A stretch of DNA of 64,000 nt from an uncultured Muribaculaceae bacterium (GTDB lineage: Bacteria; Bacteroidota; Bacteroidia; Bacteroidales; Muribaculaceae), in contig CAJUJB010000007.1 of NCBI GenBank assembly GCA_910586595.1, positions 1 to 64,000 on the forward strand. The letters run 5' to 3'. The notes beneath the pieces are model-generated. The model was not told the origin of the DNA, did no database searches, and saw nothing but the letters and a program-made list of their open reading frames with translations. The position numbers and the translations under genes were made by a program. This document shows, piece after piece, positions 1 through 8,475 of this stretch (position 1 is the first letter of the stretch; every line of letters begins with the position of its first letter).

Positions 1-13
1 GCTCTTCCGATCT
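1..13. other. Illumina adapter remnant at contig edge
   Basis: The first 13 bases, GCTCTTCCGATCT, are identical to the 3' end shared by Illumina TruSeq-type adapters. They sit at the very edge of the window, and the panC homology ends where they begin. They are therefore untrimmed adapter, not genomic DNA, and the contig really starts at base 14. Confidence 0.93.
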
Positions 14-515
14 GCTCGAAGCCTTCGAGCTCGACCATGCGGCGGATCACGGCGATCTGCTGGAAATCTTTTTCTCCGAAGTAAGCGCGGGTGGGCTTGG
101 CAAGCGCGAAGAGCTTGCTTACAATCTGTGCCACCCCGTTGAAATGACCGGGGCGCATGGCGCCTTCCATCACTTCGGCAACAGGACCGAGATCGAACAC
201 GCGGGTGTCGGCCTGGGGATATACTTCATCGACAGACGGCACAAATGCGTAATCGACACCGCAGGCTTCGAGCATGGCGCAGTCGGCCTCTTCGGTGCGC
301 GGATATGTGCGCAGGTCGTCGGGATTGTTGAATTGGGTCGGGTTTACGAATACGCTCACTACGACCACGTCGTTCTCAGAGCGGGCACGCTCAACCAGTG
401 AGCGGTGTCCGGCATGGAGCGCGCCCATGGTGGGCACAAGACCTATGGAGCGCCCGGCGCGGCGGGTCTCGTCGACCACCTCACCGAGGCGTTTTACTGT
501 ACGGATTACTTCCAT
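14..515 (-). CDS. panC: Pantoate--beta-alanine ligase PanC (C-terminus missing)
   Basis: PanC condenses pantoate and beta-alanine with ATP to make pantothenate, the precursor of coenzyme A, in the cytoplasm. Only about 167 N-terminal codons are present of a usual length near 280. Visible are the start MEVIRTV, the PTMGALHAGH segment whose HAGH (residues 34-37) is the class I nucleotidyl-transfer HIGH motif, VFVNPTQFN, and FGEKDFQQ before the break. The KMSKS-like loop and C-terminal dimer region are lost because the contig ends in adapter sequence, not because the gene is truncated in the cell. It reads away from mltG and has its own promoter just upstream. Confidence 0.95.
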
Positions 516-564
516 TAGTGTTATGTTTCGGCCACAATTAGCTGGCCTGTCTTATTTTCGGCTG

Positions 565-595
565 CAAAATTACATAATAAAGTTGAGAGATTCAA
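565..595 (-). promoter_or_regulatory. panC promoter (Bacteroidetes type)
   Basis: Read on the minus strand, TAATTTTG (572-565) matches the TAnnTTTG -7 element. A TTG at 595-593 lies 20 bp upstream as a partial -33 element. The start codon of panC follows about 50 bp downstream. Confidence 0.6.
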
Positions 596-600
596 CTTTT
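579..600 (-). terminator. Weak hairpin after mltG
   Basis: An 8-bp inverted repeat (AAAGTTGA / TCAACTTT, 5-nt loop) lies just after the mltG stop codon on the minus strand, followed by an A/T-rich stretch. It overlaps the -33 region of the panC promoter, so ending mltG transcription and starting panC may interfere with each other. The U-tract is poor. Confidence 0.4.
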
Positions 601-614
601 GGGTGGGCTTTGTA

Positions 615-1655
615 CTACTTTAAAGGCTTGGTGGCAGGCAGAGAAACCCCTCTTTCATCAAGCGCGCGGTGGTAACGTGCCGAGTTGATGCGGTGACGGT
701 CGTAAGTCTCGGTAAAATCGTGATAGCCCGAGAAGTCGCTTCGCGCGCACATGAAGAGGTAGTTGTGCATTGGTGCGTTGAGCACGTCGTCTATAGTGGC
801 TGCCTCGGCAATGCGGATGGGGCCTGGGGGCAGCCCATGGTTACGGTAGGTGTTGTAAGGCGACTCGTATTTGGTCTGGTGGAGACTGATGCGACGAAGA
901 GCGAATTTGCGCATGGCGAATTTCACCGTAGGGTCGGCCTGAAGATACATGCCTTTGTCGAGGCGATTGAGATATAGGCGGGCAACTTTGGCGCGTTCGT
1001 CGGCGCGGTTGGTTTCTTCTTCGACTATCGAGGCGATTGTGTGCGCACCCTTTGGTGTGATGCCTAATTTCTCGGCTTTTGCCTTGCGCTCGTCAGTCCA
1101 GAATTTTTCGCGGTGTTTGTTAAGTGTGCTCACAACTTCGGCAGGCGACACTGTCCAGTAGAATTCGTATGTGTCGGGGAGTACAGCTGCCGCATATTCC
1201 TCCTCGCTGTAGCCGAGGGGGCTGAGGATGCTGTCGGAGGCATGCATGAATGCCGTCGAGTCGAATTCCAGGCATTTCGAAGCTCGGGAGGCTAGATCGG
1301 TGTAGAACCGGAGGTTGTTGAAGGTGAAGCGTACGGGTGTCTGCCGTCCACGGGCAATGGTACGGGCCACCTTCACTACGCTCTGGCCAGGTTCGACCAG
1401 ATATGAGCCATGCGATTCGGCAGCATTGCCGCCTTGGAGTTGCCACATAAGCGCGAGGCGTCGGCCGTATGATTTGCCGAGGGCATCCTTGAAGATGGTG
1501 CGCACGCTGTCGTTTGATATTCCGGCGGGAATATCGACGCGTGCAGCTTCATATTCATATTTTCCGAAAACCCAGCTGCTGATAATGTAAGCCGCCCCGA
1601 TGGCGACGCACACGAGAATAACTATAGAGTAGGTGATCAAGCGTTTTTTTCTCAT
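615..1655 (-). CDS. mltG: Endolytic murein transglycosylase MltG (YceG-like)
   Basis: This inner-membrane lytic transglycosylase cuts nascent glycan strands and is thought to set their length. At 346 aa it fits the family. It has one N-terminal membrane helix (about residues 7-27), a LysM-like region, and the YceG catalytic domain. The catalytic Glu is in ASIVEEET (Glu212 by alignment to the E. coli ASIVEKET motif), followed by the family hallmarks LYLNRL and LQADPTVKFAM. It begins 3 bp after the stop of the upstream permease gene, so the two are almost certainly co-transcribed. Confidence 0.95.
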   Translation of the reverse strand: MRKKRLITYSIVILVCVAIGAAYIISSWVFGKYEYEAARVDIPAGISNDSVRTIFKDALGKSYGRRLALMWQLQGGNAAESHGSYLVEPGQSVVKVARTIARGRQTPVRFTFNNLRFYTDLASRASKCLEFDSTAFMHASDSILSPLGYSEEEYAAAVLPDTYEFYWTVSPAEVVSTLNKHREKFWTDERKAKAEKLGITPKGAHTIASIVEEETNRADERAKVARLYLNRLDKGMYLQADPTVKFAMRKFALRRISLHQTKYESPYNTYRNHGLPPGPIRIAEAATIDDVLNAPMHNYLFMCARSDFSGYHDFTETYDRHRINSARYHRALDERGVSLPATKPLK

Positions 1656-1658
1656 AGT

Positions 1659-2831
1659 TCAGTTGTCGTCTGATTCAATCATTTTTTCAAATGCCTCCTT
1701 GTCGGAGTGATGATCGGCAGGAGACTCGCCGTCTTCGCGGCTTGAAATATAATAATCGTAATATGCCAGAAGCAATGTGGTGAGTGGTAGTGCGATGATA
1801 AGGCCGATGAAGCCCATGAGCGTGCCCCAGATCGACAGCGACAGCAGGATGATGGCCGGGTTGAGGCCCATGGCCTTACCCATGATCTTGGGGGTGAGGA
1901 TGAGGTCCTGGATGCATTGCACTACAATATACACAATCATCGAGGCCCACCATATGTGCCAGAAATCGACTCCGCCGTCGACTGAGTATACCAGGCAGAG
2001 CAGCGTTGTAGGCACAAGCGAGATAAGTTGCAGGTAGGGCACCATGTTGAGTACGCCGATGAAGAGCCCGAGCACAATGGCCATAGGCAGCCCGATGATG
2101 CTGAATCCGATGCAGAACATGATTCCGACACAGAGGGCCACCAGAGCCTGGCCGCGGAAATAGTGGTTCATCGAGTTTTTCACATCATTGGCGATGTGGT
2201 AGGTCGTAGCGCGGTATTTGGGCGGAACAAGCCGCTTGAAGCCGCGCAGCAGCCTCTCGTAGTCGAGCATGATGAACACCACGTATAGCAGCACGATAAA
2301 CCAGTTGAATATGCCCAGCACTATGTCGTAGCCGCCCGATATGAATGAGGCTGCCGTGTCGAGGATGGTGCGGATGTCCTGGCGGGTGAGTTGCTTGGAT
2401 ATGCTCTCGAAGTCGATGTTGTGGCGGAGGTATTCGTGAAGCGACTGTGGTATGAAAGGTATCTCCGACCCGGCCCGTGAATAATGGTTTACGAAATCGG
2501 CCACCTGGTGCATCTCATTGATGATCGACGGCACCACAAATACCGAGATGGCCGTAATCACCAGCACACACTCGAAGAGGGTCATCATTATCGGAAGCCA
2601 GCGCTTGCGCACGCCGAGCAAGCGCTTGTTGTACTGCACGAATGGTTCAAGTATATATGCAATGAGCCATGCCACAAGAAATGGCAGCAGCACCGATTTG
2701 AGTACTCCCACCAGCCAGACGCATGCGCCGATGGCGCCTACGGTGATGAGCAGGCGCACTACGCGGTCGAAGGTATATGGGCGGCTCCAGCCGGGCCCCG
2801 AAGGGTGGTATAGTGGTTCGTTGGGTGTCAT
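1659..2831 (-). CDS. AI-2E family (PerM/YdiK) membrane protein
   Basis: This is a polytopic inner-membrane protein of the PF01594 'AI-2E transporter' family, about 390 aa. Hydrophobic segments lie near the N-terminus, in the middle, and as a block of C-terminal helices. Family-typical sequence includes the late GxxxxxPxxxLxP-like stretch around IQDLILTPKIMGKAMGLNP. Members have been linked to autoinducer-2 export, Na+/H+ antiport or general efflux, so the substrate cannot be named. I place the start at MTPNEPLYHP (2831). An upstream in-frame ATG at 2852 lies inside the predicted -7 promoter element and would not be in the mRNA. It is the first gene of an operon with mltG. Confidence 0.88.
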   Translation of the reverse strand: MTPNEPLYHPSGPGWSRPYTFDRVVRLLITVGAIGACVWLVGVLKSVLLPFLVAWLIAYILEPFVQYNKRLLGVRKRWLPIMMTLFECVLVITAISVFVVPSIINEMHQVADFVNHYSRAGSEIPFIPQSLHEYLRHNIDFESISKQLTRQDIRTILDTAASFISGGYDIVLGIFNWFIVLLYVVFIMLDYERLLRGFKRLVPPKYRATTYHIANDVKNSMNHYFRGQALVALCVGIMFCIGFSIIGLPMAIVLGLFIGVLNMVPYLQLISLVPTTLLCLVYSVDGGVDFWHIWWASMIVYIVVQCIQDLILTPKIMGKAMGLNPAIILLSLSIWGTLMGFIGLIIALPLTTLLLAYYDYYISSREDGESPADHHSDKEAFEKMIESDDN

Positions 2832-2849
2832 TGCATTTGTATAAGTATG

Positions 2850-2857
2850 CAAAGTTA
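2850..2857 (-). promoter_or_regulatory. -7 element for the AI-2E/mltG operon
   Basis: TAACTTTG on the minus strand matches TAnnTTTG exactly. Transcription would begin about 7 nt further on, leaving roughly a 12-nt leader before the ATG at 2831. This decides the start codon of the permease gene. I see no good -33 TTTG. Confidence 0.6.
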
Positions 2858-2958
2858 GTTATTTTTTTTCATCGGATATATCGTATATGCTTTTTTTGCC
2901 ATAGGGGCTGCACAGAGCCTCTCCTGGCGAGGCAAGAGAATAAGTTGTTTCACGCTTC

Positions 2959-2990
2959 TTTGCATAATCAAATAATTATTTATATCTTTG
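2959..2990 (+). promoter_or_regulatory. Promoter facing the leucine-rich-repeat gene
   Basis: TTTG (2959-2962), a 20-bp spacer and TATCTTTG (2983-2990) form a full Bacteroidetes promoter on the plus strand. It is about 170 bp upstream of the signal-peptide start at 3158, leaving a long leader. Confidence 0.7.
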
Positions 2991-3046
2991 CAGTATAGCG
3001 TCGCGACCAATTGTCTAATCTAATTGATAAAACCGAGCAAACTACC

Positions 3047-3143
3047 ATGAAAATGAAAAATCTACTCGTCATATGGTTGATGCAATTGGCGCTTCATTGA
3101 ATAATGGTGAAGTTGTAGATAGTAAGACTCTATATAAATATTA
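3047..3143 (+). other. Leader segment with short broken reading frames
   Basis: Between the promoter and the surface-protein gene lies a 16-codon frame starting at 3047 (MKMKNLLVIWLMQLALH, stop near 3098), which looks like the start of an exported peptide. A second frame continues from about 3049 to a TAA at 3143 (reading ...HMVDAIGASLNNGEVV...). Neither is a convincing gene alone. Together they could be the remains of a small frameshifted gene, or simply leader RNA. No family recognised. Confidence 0.25.
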
Positions 3144-3157
3144 AGATCTTCTCGATT

Positions 3158-4166
3158 ATGAAAAAATTGATTGTCACTTTATTAGTGTGTCTGCAAATCA
3201 GTGTCTGCCTGAATGCGATGGACGATGTTCCTCTTGACGCCAAAAATGACTTGTTTCGAGCGCGATGGTATCCGGTATGAAATACGAGAGAATCTTCGGG
3301 AAGATATCGTTTTTGTGACGTTTCATGGAGAGGATTATTACTACGACGCAGAGCCTGATTGCCTTCCGTGGACATTGAAGCCCGATACCCCTTTTTATAA
3401 AGGGAAGGTCGTTATCCCCCCGGTTGTAGAGTATAATGATAAGAAATATGATGTTGTTAAAATCTCGTGGGGCGCATTTGAGTGGTGCACCGAGCTTGAA
3501 TCTCTCATTATACCTGAATCCATCTATCAAATCTGCGATGGGGCTTTTTTTGGATGCGAAAATCTCAGAGAGGTCTCACTTCCCAGATCTGTAACCGAGT
3601 TGTATCCCGACGTCTTTGCCGGGTGCGATAATCTTGCATACCTTGATTTGCGTTGGATTCAATGGATGTCGCCTGAATCAGATTCACATGCGCGTCTTTT
3701 TCTTAAAGATCCGAGCTGCCCTTCACTTATTGAGGTGGTACTGCCGATGGCAAGTTCCCGATATCATTTCAAACTGATGCCCCATATCCGCGTACTGCAC
3801 ATGCCCTCGGCAGATGTTCCGGAAGTAGAACCTGAGCATTTCTCGTTCGCCGCCGAAACCCTTACGGAAGGTACGCTCTATGTGCCTGAAGAGGCTGTGG
3901 AAGCCTATAAGGCGTCAGACTTATGGGGCCAGTTTGCCAATATCCGGCCCGAGAGTGAGTTTACAGGAGTTGAGGCCGCTGTCGCTCAGACGGAATTTGA
4001 AGTCAGAGACGGTGTGATCTATGCCGTCGGCAATAGTACACTTGAAATTTACGATATAGCCGGTCGAAAGGTGGCAACTTTGGCAACTGGCGCATCGACC
4101 ATGCTGCCGAAAGGCATCTATATAGCAAGTGGAGCAGGTGCGACAAAAAAATTTGTGGTGAAGTAA
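3158..4166 (+). pseudogene. Frameshifted BspA-type leucine-rich-repeat surface protein
   Basis: The reading frame opening at 3158 encodes a clear signal peptide (MKKLIVTLLVCLQISVCLNA) but hits a stop at 3278-3280. From about 3213 a different frame carries the rest, about 300 codons. This has LRR_5/BspA-like repeats (GAFEWCTELESLIIPESI, GAFFGCENLREVSLP, VFAGCDNLAYLDL) and a C-terminal type IX-like sorting domain (LEIYDIAGRKVATL... ending in KKFVVK). Removing one A from the AAAAA run at 3242-3246 would join signal peptide and repeats in one frame of about 335 codons. Such proteins are normally exported and attached to the cell surface. Either the gene is broken in this strain, the run is phase-variable, or the base is a sequencing error. 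Confidence 0.8.
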
Positions 4167-4201
4167 TAGGCATTGCCCCATCGACGGCACGATCATTTAC
4201 C

Positions 4202-4232
4202 GGCGCGGACGCCCTACCAATGCGCCCGCGCC
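4202..4232 (+). terminator. GC-rich hairpin between the surface-protein gene and prfA
   Basis: GGCGCGG (4202-4208) pairs with CCGCGCC (4226-4232) around a 17-nt loop. There is no U-tract, so this is only a possible terminator or a leader hairpin. Confidence 0.35.
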
Positions 4233-4300
4233 GCTTGCCAATCTGGCTAAGCCGCCGTCCAACTCAAAAAAAATGCGTAACTTCGCAGAAAAATTATCCA

Positions 4301-5410
4301 ATGGCAGAACTATCGTTGCTTGAGCGCCTCGACGGCATAGAGGCCCGCTTTGAAGAAATATCGACACTCATCACCGACCCGGCCGTAATCGCCGATATGA
4401 AGCGCTATGTGCGCTTATCGAAGGAATATAAAGACCTTGAACGCCTTACGGCTTCGACACGGCGTTATCGCGAACTATGCGCGAATATCGACGAGGCCAA
4501 GGCCATATTGGCAAGCGAGAACGACCCCGAGATGCGCGAGATGGCTAAAGATCAGCTCGATGCTGCCACGGCTGCACTCCCGGCGCTTGAAGAAGATATA
4601 AAGCTTCAGCTTATTCCGGCCGACCCCGAGGACAGCAAGAATGCCATCCTTGAAATACGCGGAGGTACAGGTGGCGACGAAGCGGCTATCTTCGCAGGCG
4701 ACCTCTGCAAGATGTATATGAAGTACTGCGAGAGCCGTGGCTGGAGTGTTGCTGTGACCTCGGCAAGCGAGGGGGCAGCCGGTGGATACAAGGAAATTGT
4801 ACTCTCTGTCACCGGTGAAGGTGTCTACGGCGTGCTGAAGTACGAGAGTGGTGTACATCGTGTGCAGCGTGTACCAGCCACCGAGACGCAAGGCCGTGTG
4901 CATACATCGGCAGCTACAGTCGCTGTCCTTCCGGAAGCCGAGCCTTTCGATGTCGAAATCAACGAAGGGGAGATTAAATGGGATACCTTCCGATCAGGCG
5001 GTGCAGGTGGCCAGAATGTGAATAAGGTCGAGTCGGGTGTGCGTCTCCGCTATGTATGGAAGAATCCAAACACAGGTGTTGCCGAAGAAATACTCATAGA
5101 GTGTACCGAAACTCGCGACCAGCCCAAGAATAAAGAACGAGCCCTCAGCCGACTGCGCACATTTATCTACGATAAGGAACACCAGAAATATATCGACGAC
5201 ATTGCGTCGCGACGTAAGACTCTGGTCAGTACAGGCGACCGCTCGGCTAAGATCCGCACTTACAATTATCCCCAAGGACGTATAACCGATCACCGTATCA
5301 ACTATACCATCTACAATCTGCAGGCTTTCGTTGACGGTGATATACAAGATGTGATCGACCATCTCATCATTGCAGAAAACGCTGAGAAGCTTAAGGCTGC
5401 CGAGCTTTAG
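4301..5410 (+). CDS. prfA: Peptide chain release factor 1
   Basis: RF1 reads UAA and UAG stop codons in the ribosomal A site and triggers hydrolysis of the peptidyl-tRNA. The protein is 369 aa, normal for the family. The codon-recognition tripeptide PAT (residues 192-194) identifies RF1 rather than RF2. The catalytic GGQ is at 236-238 (SGGAGGQNVNKVESGVR), with Gln238 the expected target of the methyltransferase PrmC, also encoded here. I start at MAELSLLERLDG (4301). An in-frame ATG at 4220 would add 27 unconserved residues. A TAACTTCG at 4278-4285 resembles a -7 element and also favours the later start. Confidence 0.97.
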   Translation: MAELSLLERLDGIEARFEEISTLITDPAVIADMKRYVRLSKEYKDLERLTASTRRYRELCANIDEAKAILASENDPEMREMAKDQLDAATAALPALEEDIKLQLIPADPEDSKNAILEIRGGTGGDEAAIFAGDLCKMYMKYCESRGWSVAVTSASEGAAGGYKEIVLSVTGEGVYGVLKYESGVHRVQRVPATETQGRVHTSAATVAVLPEAEPFDVEINEGEIKWDTFRSGGAGGQNVNKVESGVRLRYVWKNPNTGVAEEILIECTETRDQPKNKERALSRLRTFIYDKEHQKYIDDIASRRKTLVSTGDRSAKIRTYNYPQGRITDHRINYTIYNLQAFVDGDIQDVIDHLIIAENAEKLKAAEL

Positions 5411-5441
5411 GCATAAATCATAATCTTTAATTCTCATTTCG

Positions 5442-7172
5442 ATGGAAAAACCGCTCCCCTCAACCAAAGGCAAGTTCCTACATTTGTTCTCGCCGCGCCG
5501 CCTGGGCATGGAGATTGCCCTTGCCTGGGCAATGTATCCGATCACTATTGTGTTTATCGGTATTTCGGCGCTATATGCCATCCTGCTCACTTGGGATGCC
5601 ATCAACCCGTCTGCAGTCGTCGGTGAGGCCAGTGCGGTGAGTCTGGCTCTTGGATCTCTGTTCTCGCTGGCCGTTTATCAGTGGGGGCGTTGTCTTCAAG
5701 CCGGTTCCCGGCTTGTGACCATGCAGGTCGTGGTGGTCATTTTCTCTGCACTTAATTTTGTCGCTTTGATCGCGCTCAACAAACCTCTGACCGGGGTCGC
5801 CTATATAGGATATGGGGCCGCTTACACCGCTTTGTGCGTGGCTATCGTGTTCCTCCCGGCTCTGAGAGGGCTTGGAATAAGTCGGCAATGGAGATACACT
5901 ATGGGGGTTCTTGGAGCCGCCGCCACCGGATTTGTGATCATGCTTGTGCTTGCGATTGCGGTGATGATAGTTATTACTACCTTAATCCTGCTGTTCAATA
6001 TCAATGAGTATCGGCTTTATATAACACTTGAGATTTTGTTTGCATTAGTCTTGCCATCCATGGTCTTTATCCGCCGTCTTCCCAATCCGGCGGTCGTGGA
6101 GGCCGGAGGTGAGGCCTTTGGCCGCACGGTGGCTGCCTTCTGCAAGAATGTCTTGCTCCCGTTGGTGCTTATATATGGTGCGATTCTGTATGTCTACGCC
6201 GCAAAGATTCTATTGATCTGGGAGCTGCCAAAAGGCATGGTGTCGTGGATGGTGACAGGGCTCGTGTGCGCCGTGCTTGTGGCGATGTATGGTCTTCAAG
6301 GTTATCTTTGTCTGAGTGACTCCAAGGTTTCCGCGAAGCGTATCGCCTCTTTCGCTATGCGCTGGTTGCCACTTGTCGTTGTGCCACTGCTGGTGCTGAT
6401 GAGTGTGGCTATACTATACCGCATCGGGCAATATGGCATTACCCCCAGCCGTCTCTATGTGCTCACCTTCAATATCTGGGCCTACTGCGCGGTAATATAT
6501 CTTTATATTGCAAAGGTGCCGCGGCTGAATATGGTGGCGAGCTCGTTCGCGCTTGTTTTTCTCATCACTTCCGTCATCCCGGGCTTGAATTACAGCACTA
6601 TAGGCATACGTGCCATCCAGTCAAAGATAATTAAGGAATTGCGAGAGGCGGGTGCTGAGCATTTTCCGCTTAAGTATACCGAGCTCGAGCAGTTGCTCAG
6701 GCAGATGCCCAACGACCGGGCTGAGTCAGTAGCCGATGATCTTGATTATCTTGACGACTGGACTAACCATAGCAATGTAGCTCCGATTGTTACCCACTCG
6801 AGCCGGATTTATAAATGGGAGCTTATAACCGAGGTTATCAACGTTGTCGCAGGTCGGTCTGTCGATCTGAAGACGGTGCCTCTCAGCCCCGTGCCTGAAG
6901 GATTTTCTTCTCTCGAGTATAAGGAACGAAGTCTGCCCACTGCTCGTGTCGACGGTCAATATAGCATGACAATTGACTCGGTGAAATTTGTTGTGCCGGT
7001 CGACAGCATGGTGCGCCTGGATGAGGCCGACGCGCTTGTGCCGGTGTGGACGGAGGCTGCCCAACCTGCAAATGCCAGCTACGTAATTACCGGCTTCGTG
7101 GCCGAATGGAACGATGCCGATACACTCAGATACTCGAGAATTAAAGTAACAGGATATTTATTAAAGAAATAA
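5442..7172 (+). CDS. DUF4153 polytopic membrane protein
   Basis: A 576-aa inner-membrane protein with roughly ten hydrophobic segments over the first 390 residues and a soluble C-terminal part (about 390-576). The stretch ILYVYAAKILLIWELPKGMVSWMV is typical of the DUF4153 family in Bacteroidetes. No function is established and I see no catalytic motif. It lies between prfA and pyrF, 31 bp after prfA and 10 bp before pyrF, so it is probably part of one transcript with them. Nothing links it functionally to either neighbour. Confidence 0.8.
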   Translation: MEKPLPSTKGKFLHLFSPRRLGMEIALAWAMYPITIVFIGISALYAILLTWDAINPSAVVGEASAVSLALGSLFSLAVYQWGRCLQAGSRLVTMQVVVVIFSALNFVALIALNKPLTGVAYIGYGAAYTALCVAIVFLPALRGLGISRQWRYTMGVLGAAATGFVIMLVLAIAVMIVITTLILLFNINEYRLYITLEILFALVLPSMVFIRRLPNPAVVEAGGEAFGRTVAAFCKNVLLPLVLIYGAILYVYAAKILLIWELPKGMVSWMVTGLVCAVLVAMYGLQGYLCLSDSKVSAKRIASFAMRWLPLVVVPLLVLMSVAILYRIGQYGITPSRLYVLTFNIWAYCAVIYLYIAKVPRLNMVASSFALVFLITSVIPGLNYSTIGIRAIQSKIIKELREAGAEHFPLKYTELEQLLRQMPNDRAESVADDLDYLDDWTNHSNVAPIVTHSSRIYKWELITEVINVVAGRSVDLKTVPLSPVPEGFSSLEYKERSLPTARVDGQYSMTIDSVKFVVPVDSMVRLDEADALVPVWTEAAQPANASYVITGFVAEWNDADTLRYSRIKVTGYLLKK

Positions 7173-7182
7173 GAGAGATAAT

Positions 7183-8004
7183 ATGAAACGTAACGAACTT
7201 GTCGACAATATTTTCCGCAAAGGGTCATTCCTCTGCGTCGGTCTCGACACAGACATCCGCAAACTCCCCGCATGCCTTACCGGCACTCCCGCCGAGCGCG
7301 TGGTGGCTTTCAATAAGGCTATAATTGATGCGACCGCTGATTACTGCGTGGCCTACAAGCCTAATCTTGCCTTCTACGAGAGCCTCGGTGCCGAGGGTTG
7401 GAGCGCTTTGGCTGAGACGGTGGCATACATACGCGAGAAATATCCCGACCAGTTCATTATCGCTGATGCCAAGCGAGGCGACATAGGTAATACGGCGGCA
7501 CTCTATGCCCGTACATTCTTCGAGACTATGGACTTCGATGCCGTGACGCTGGCTCCTTATATGGGAGAGGACTCCGTAAAGCCCTTCCTCGGATATGAGG
7601 ATAAATGGAGCATAATACTGGCTCTGACATCCAATCCGTCGGCCAAGGACTTCGAAACGGTGCTCGACAGCAAAGGTGTGGCCATGTACGAGCGTGTCAT
7701 CCGCCTCTCGCGTCATTGGGGCACTCCGGTCAACACTATGTATGTTGTGGGCGCCACCCAGGCTGAAAGCCTCGATGCAATCCGCGCGGTTGCCCCTCGT
7801 CATTTCCTCCTCGTTCCCGGTGTCGGAGCACAGGGCGGAAGTCTTGAGGAAGTTGCCCGTCATGGCATGATTGATGAATGCGGTCTGCTGGTCAATAGCT
7901 CGCGCGGTATAATCTACGCATCTTCCGGCGAGGATTTCGCCGAGGCTGCCGGAGCTGCCGCAAAGGAGCTCGCAGCCCAGATGAGCACTCTGCTGCCTCA
8001 GTAA
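7183..8004 (+). CDS. pyrF: Orotidine 5'-phosphate decarboxylase (type 2)
   Basis: Converts OMP to UMP, the last step of de novo pyrimidine synthesis. The 273-aa length and the motifs FLCVGLDTD and IADAKRGDIGNTA identify the long PyrF subfamily found in Bacteroidetes and mycobacteria. The catalytic Asp-x-Lys-x-x-x-Asp has Asp95, Lys97 and Asp100. It is the last gene of the prfA-DUF4153-pyrF unit and is followed by a strong terminator. Confidence 0.96.
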   Translation: MKRNELVDNIFRKGSFLCVGLDTDIRKLPACLTGTPAERVVAFNKAIIDATADYCVAYKPNLAFYESLGAEGWSALAETVAYIREKYPDQFIIADAKRGDIGNTAALYARTFFETMDFDAVTLAPYMGEDSVKPFLGYEDKWSIILALTSNPSAKDFETVLDSKGVAMYERVIRLSRHWGTPVNTMYVVGATQAESLDAIRAVAPRHFLLVPGVGAQGGSLEEVARHGMIDECGLLVNSSRGIIYASSGEDFAEAAGAAAKELAAQMSTLLPQ

Positions 8005-8026
8005 ACGAATTAAAACTGCCGTTTGG

Positions 8027-8060
8027 ATGCCGGATCTGCTACTGTGGATCCGGCATTTTC
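8027..8060 (+). terminator. Intrinsic terminator after pyrF
   Basis: ATGCCGGATC (8027-8036) pairs perfectly with GATCCGGCAT (8047-8056) around a 10-nt loop, and the stem runs into TTTT. It lies 22 bp after the pyrF stop codon. Confidence 0.85.
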
Positions 8061-8475
8061 AATCATATCACAAGTATTATGAGCAAGACTAACAGGAAGG
8101 AAATGATAATGTCTTTCATCGTGTGGGGAGGGCTTGTTCCTGTCATTCCCTGCAGGTAGTGAAAGGGCATAATAAAAGCGTGGAATGATGTTCGGTTTAT
8201 CTCATTCCTGGCATCGCCAAACGCCAAATCAGGAAATAAACAGTCCACTCCCACGCCTTACCGTATATCGGCCTCCCCTTGCCGGGGAGTGGATATGCGA
8301 CAAGCATGAGCGTTCTGGGCTGCTTGATCCCTCCTGATTAAGAAATTGGCGATTTCGGAATGAAGGATAAAGCAAAAACGCTTATCGTATGTGTGCGGAG
8401 ATATTCTCCGCTGCAAAGATACATAAAATGCTGCATTTCTGCAGCACCATGATATTTTTTATTTAAAATAACGGC
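8061..8475. other. Intergenic region with palindromes and no convincing gene
   Basis: This gap between pyrF and recX holds three inverted repeats: CGGAGA/TCTCCG (8396-8410), TGCTGCA/TGCAGCA (8429-8446) and CCCC/GGGG (8274-8288). It also holds a good minus-strand -7 element at 8421-8414. A minus-strand 63-codon frame (8254-8063) ends in a hydrophobic tail (MKDIIISFLLVLLIILVI) but its N-terminal part does not look like protein. A short RNA or a small membrane peptide made from the minus strand is possible. Confidence 0.5.
8414..8421 (-). promoter_or_regulatory. Orphan -7 element
   Basis: TATCTTTG on the minus strand matches TAnnTTTG. It faces away from recX and into the gap before pyrF, where no solid gene lies. 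A perfect palindrome (8396-8410) sits at the predicted transcript start. Confidence 0.45.

Noticed and set aside
8063..8254. 63-codon minus-strand frame between pyrF and recX
   Set aside because: The N-terminal part is not protein-like and overlaps the terminator edge; only the last 18 residues look hydrophobic, too little to call a gene.
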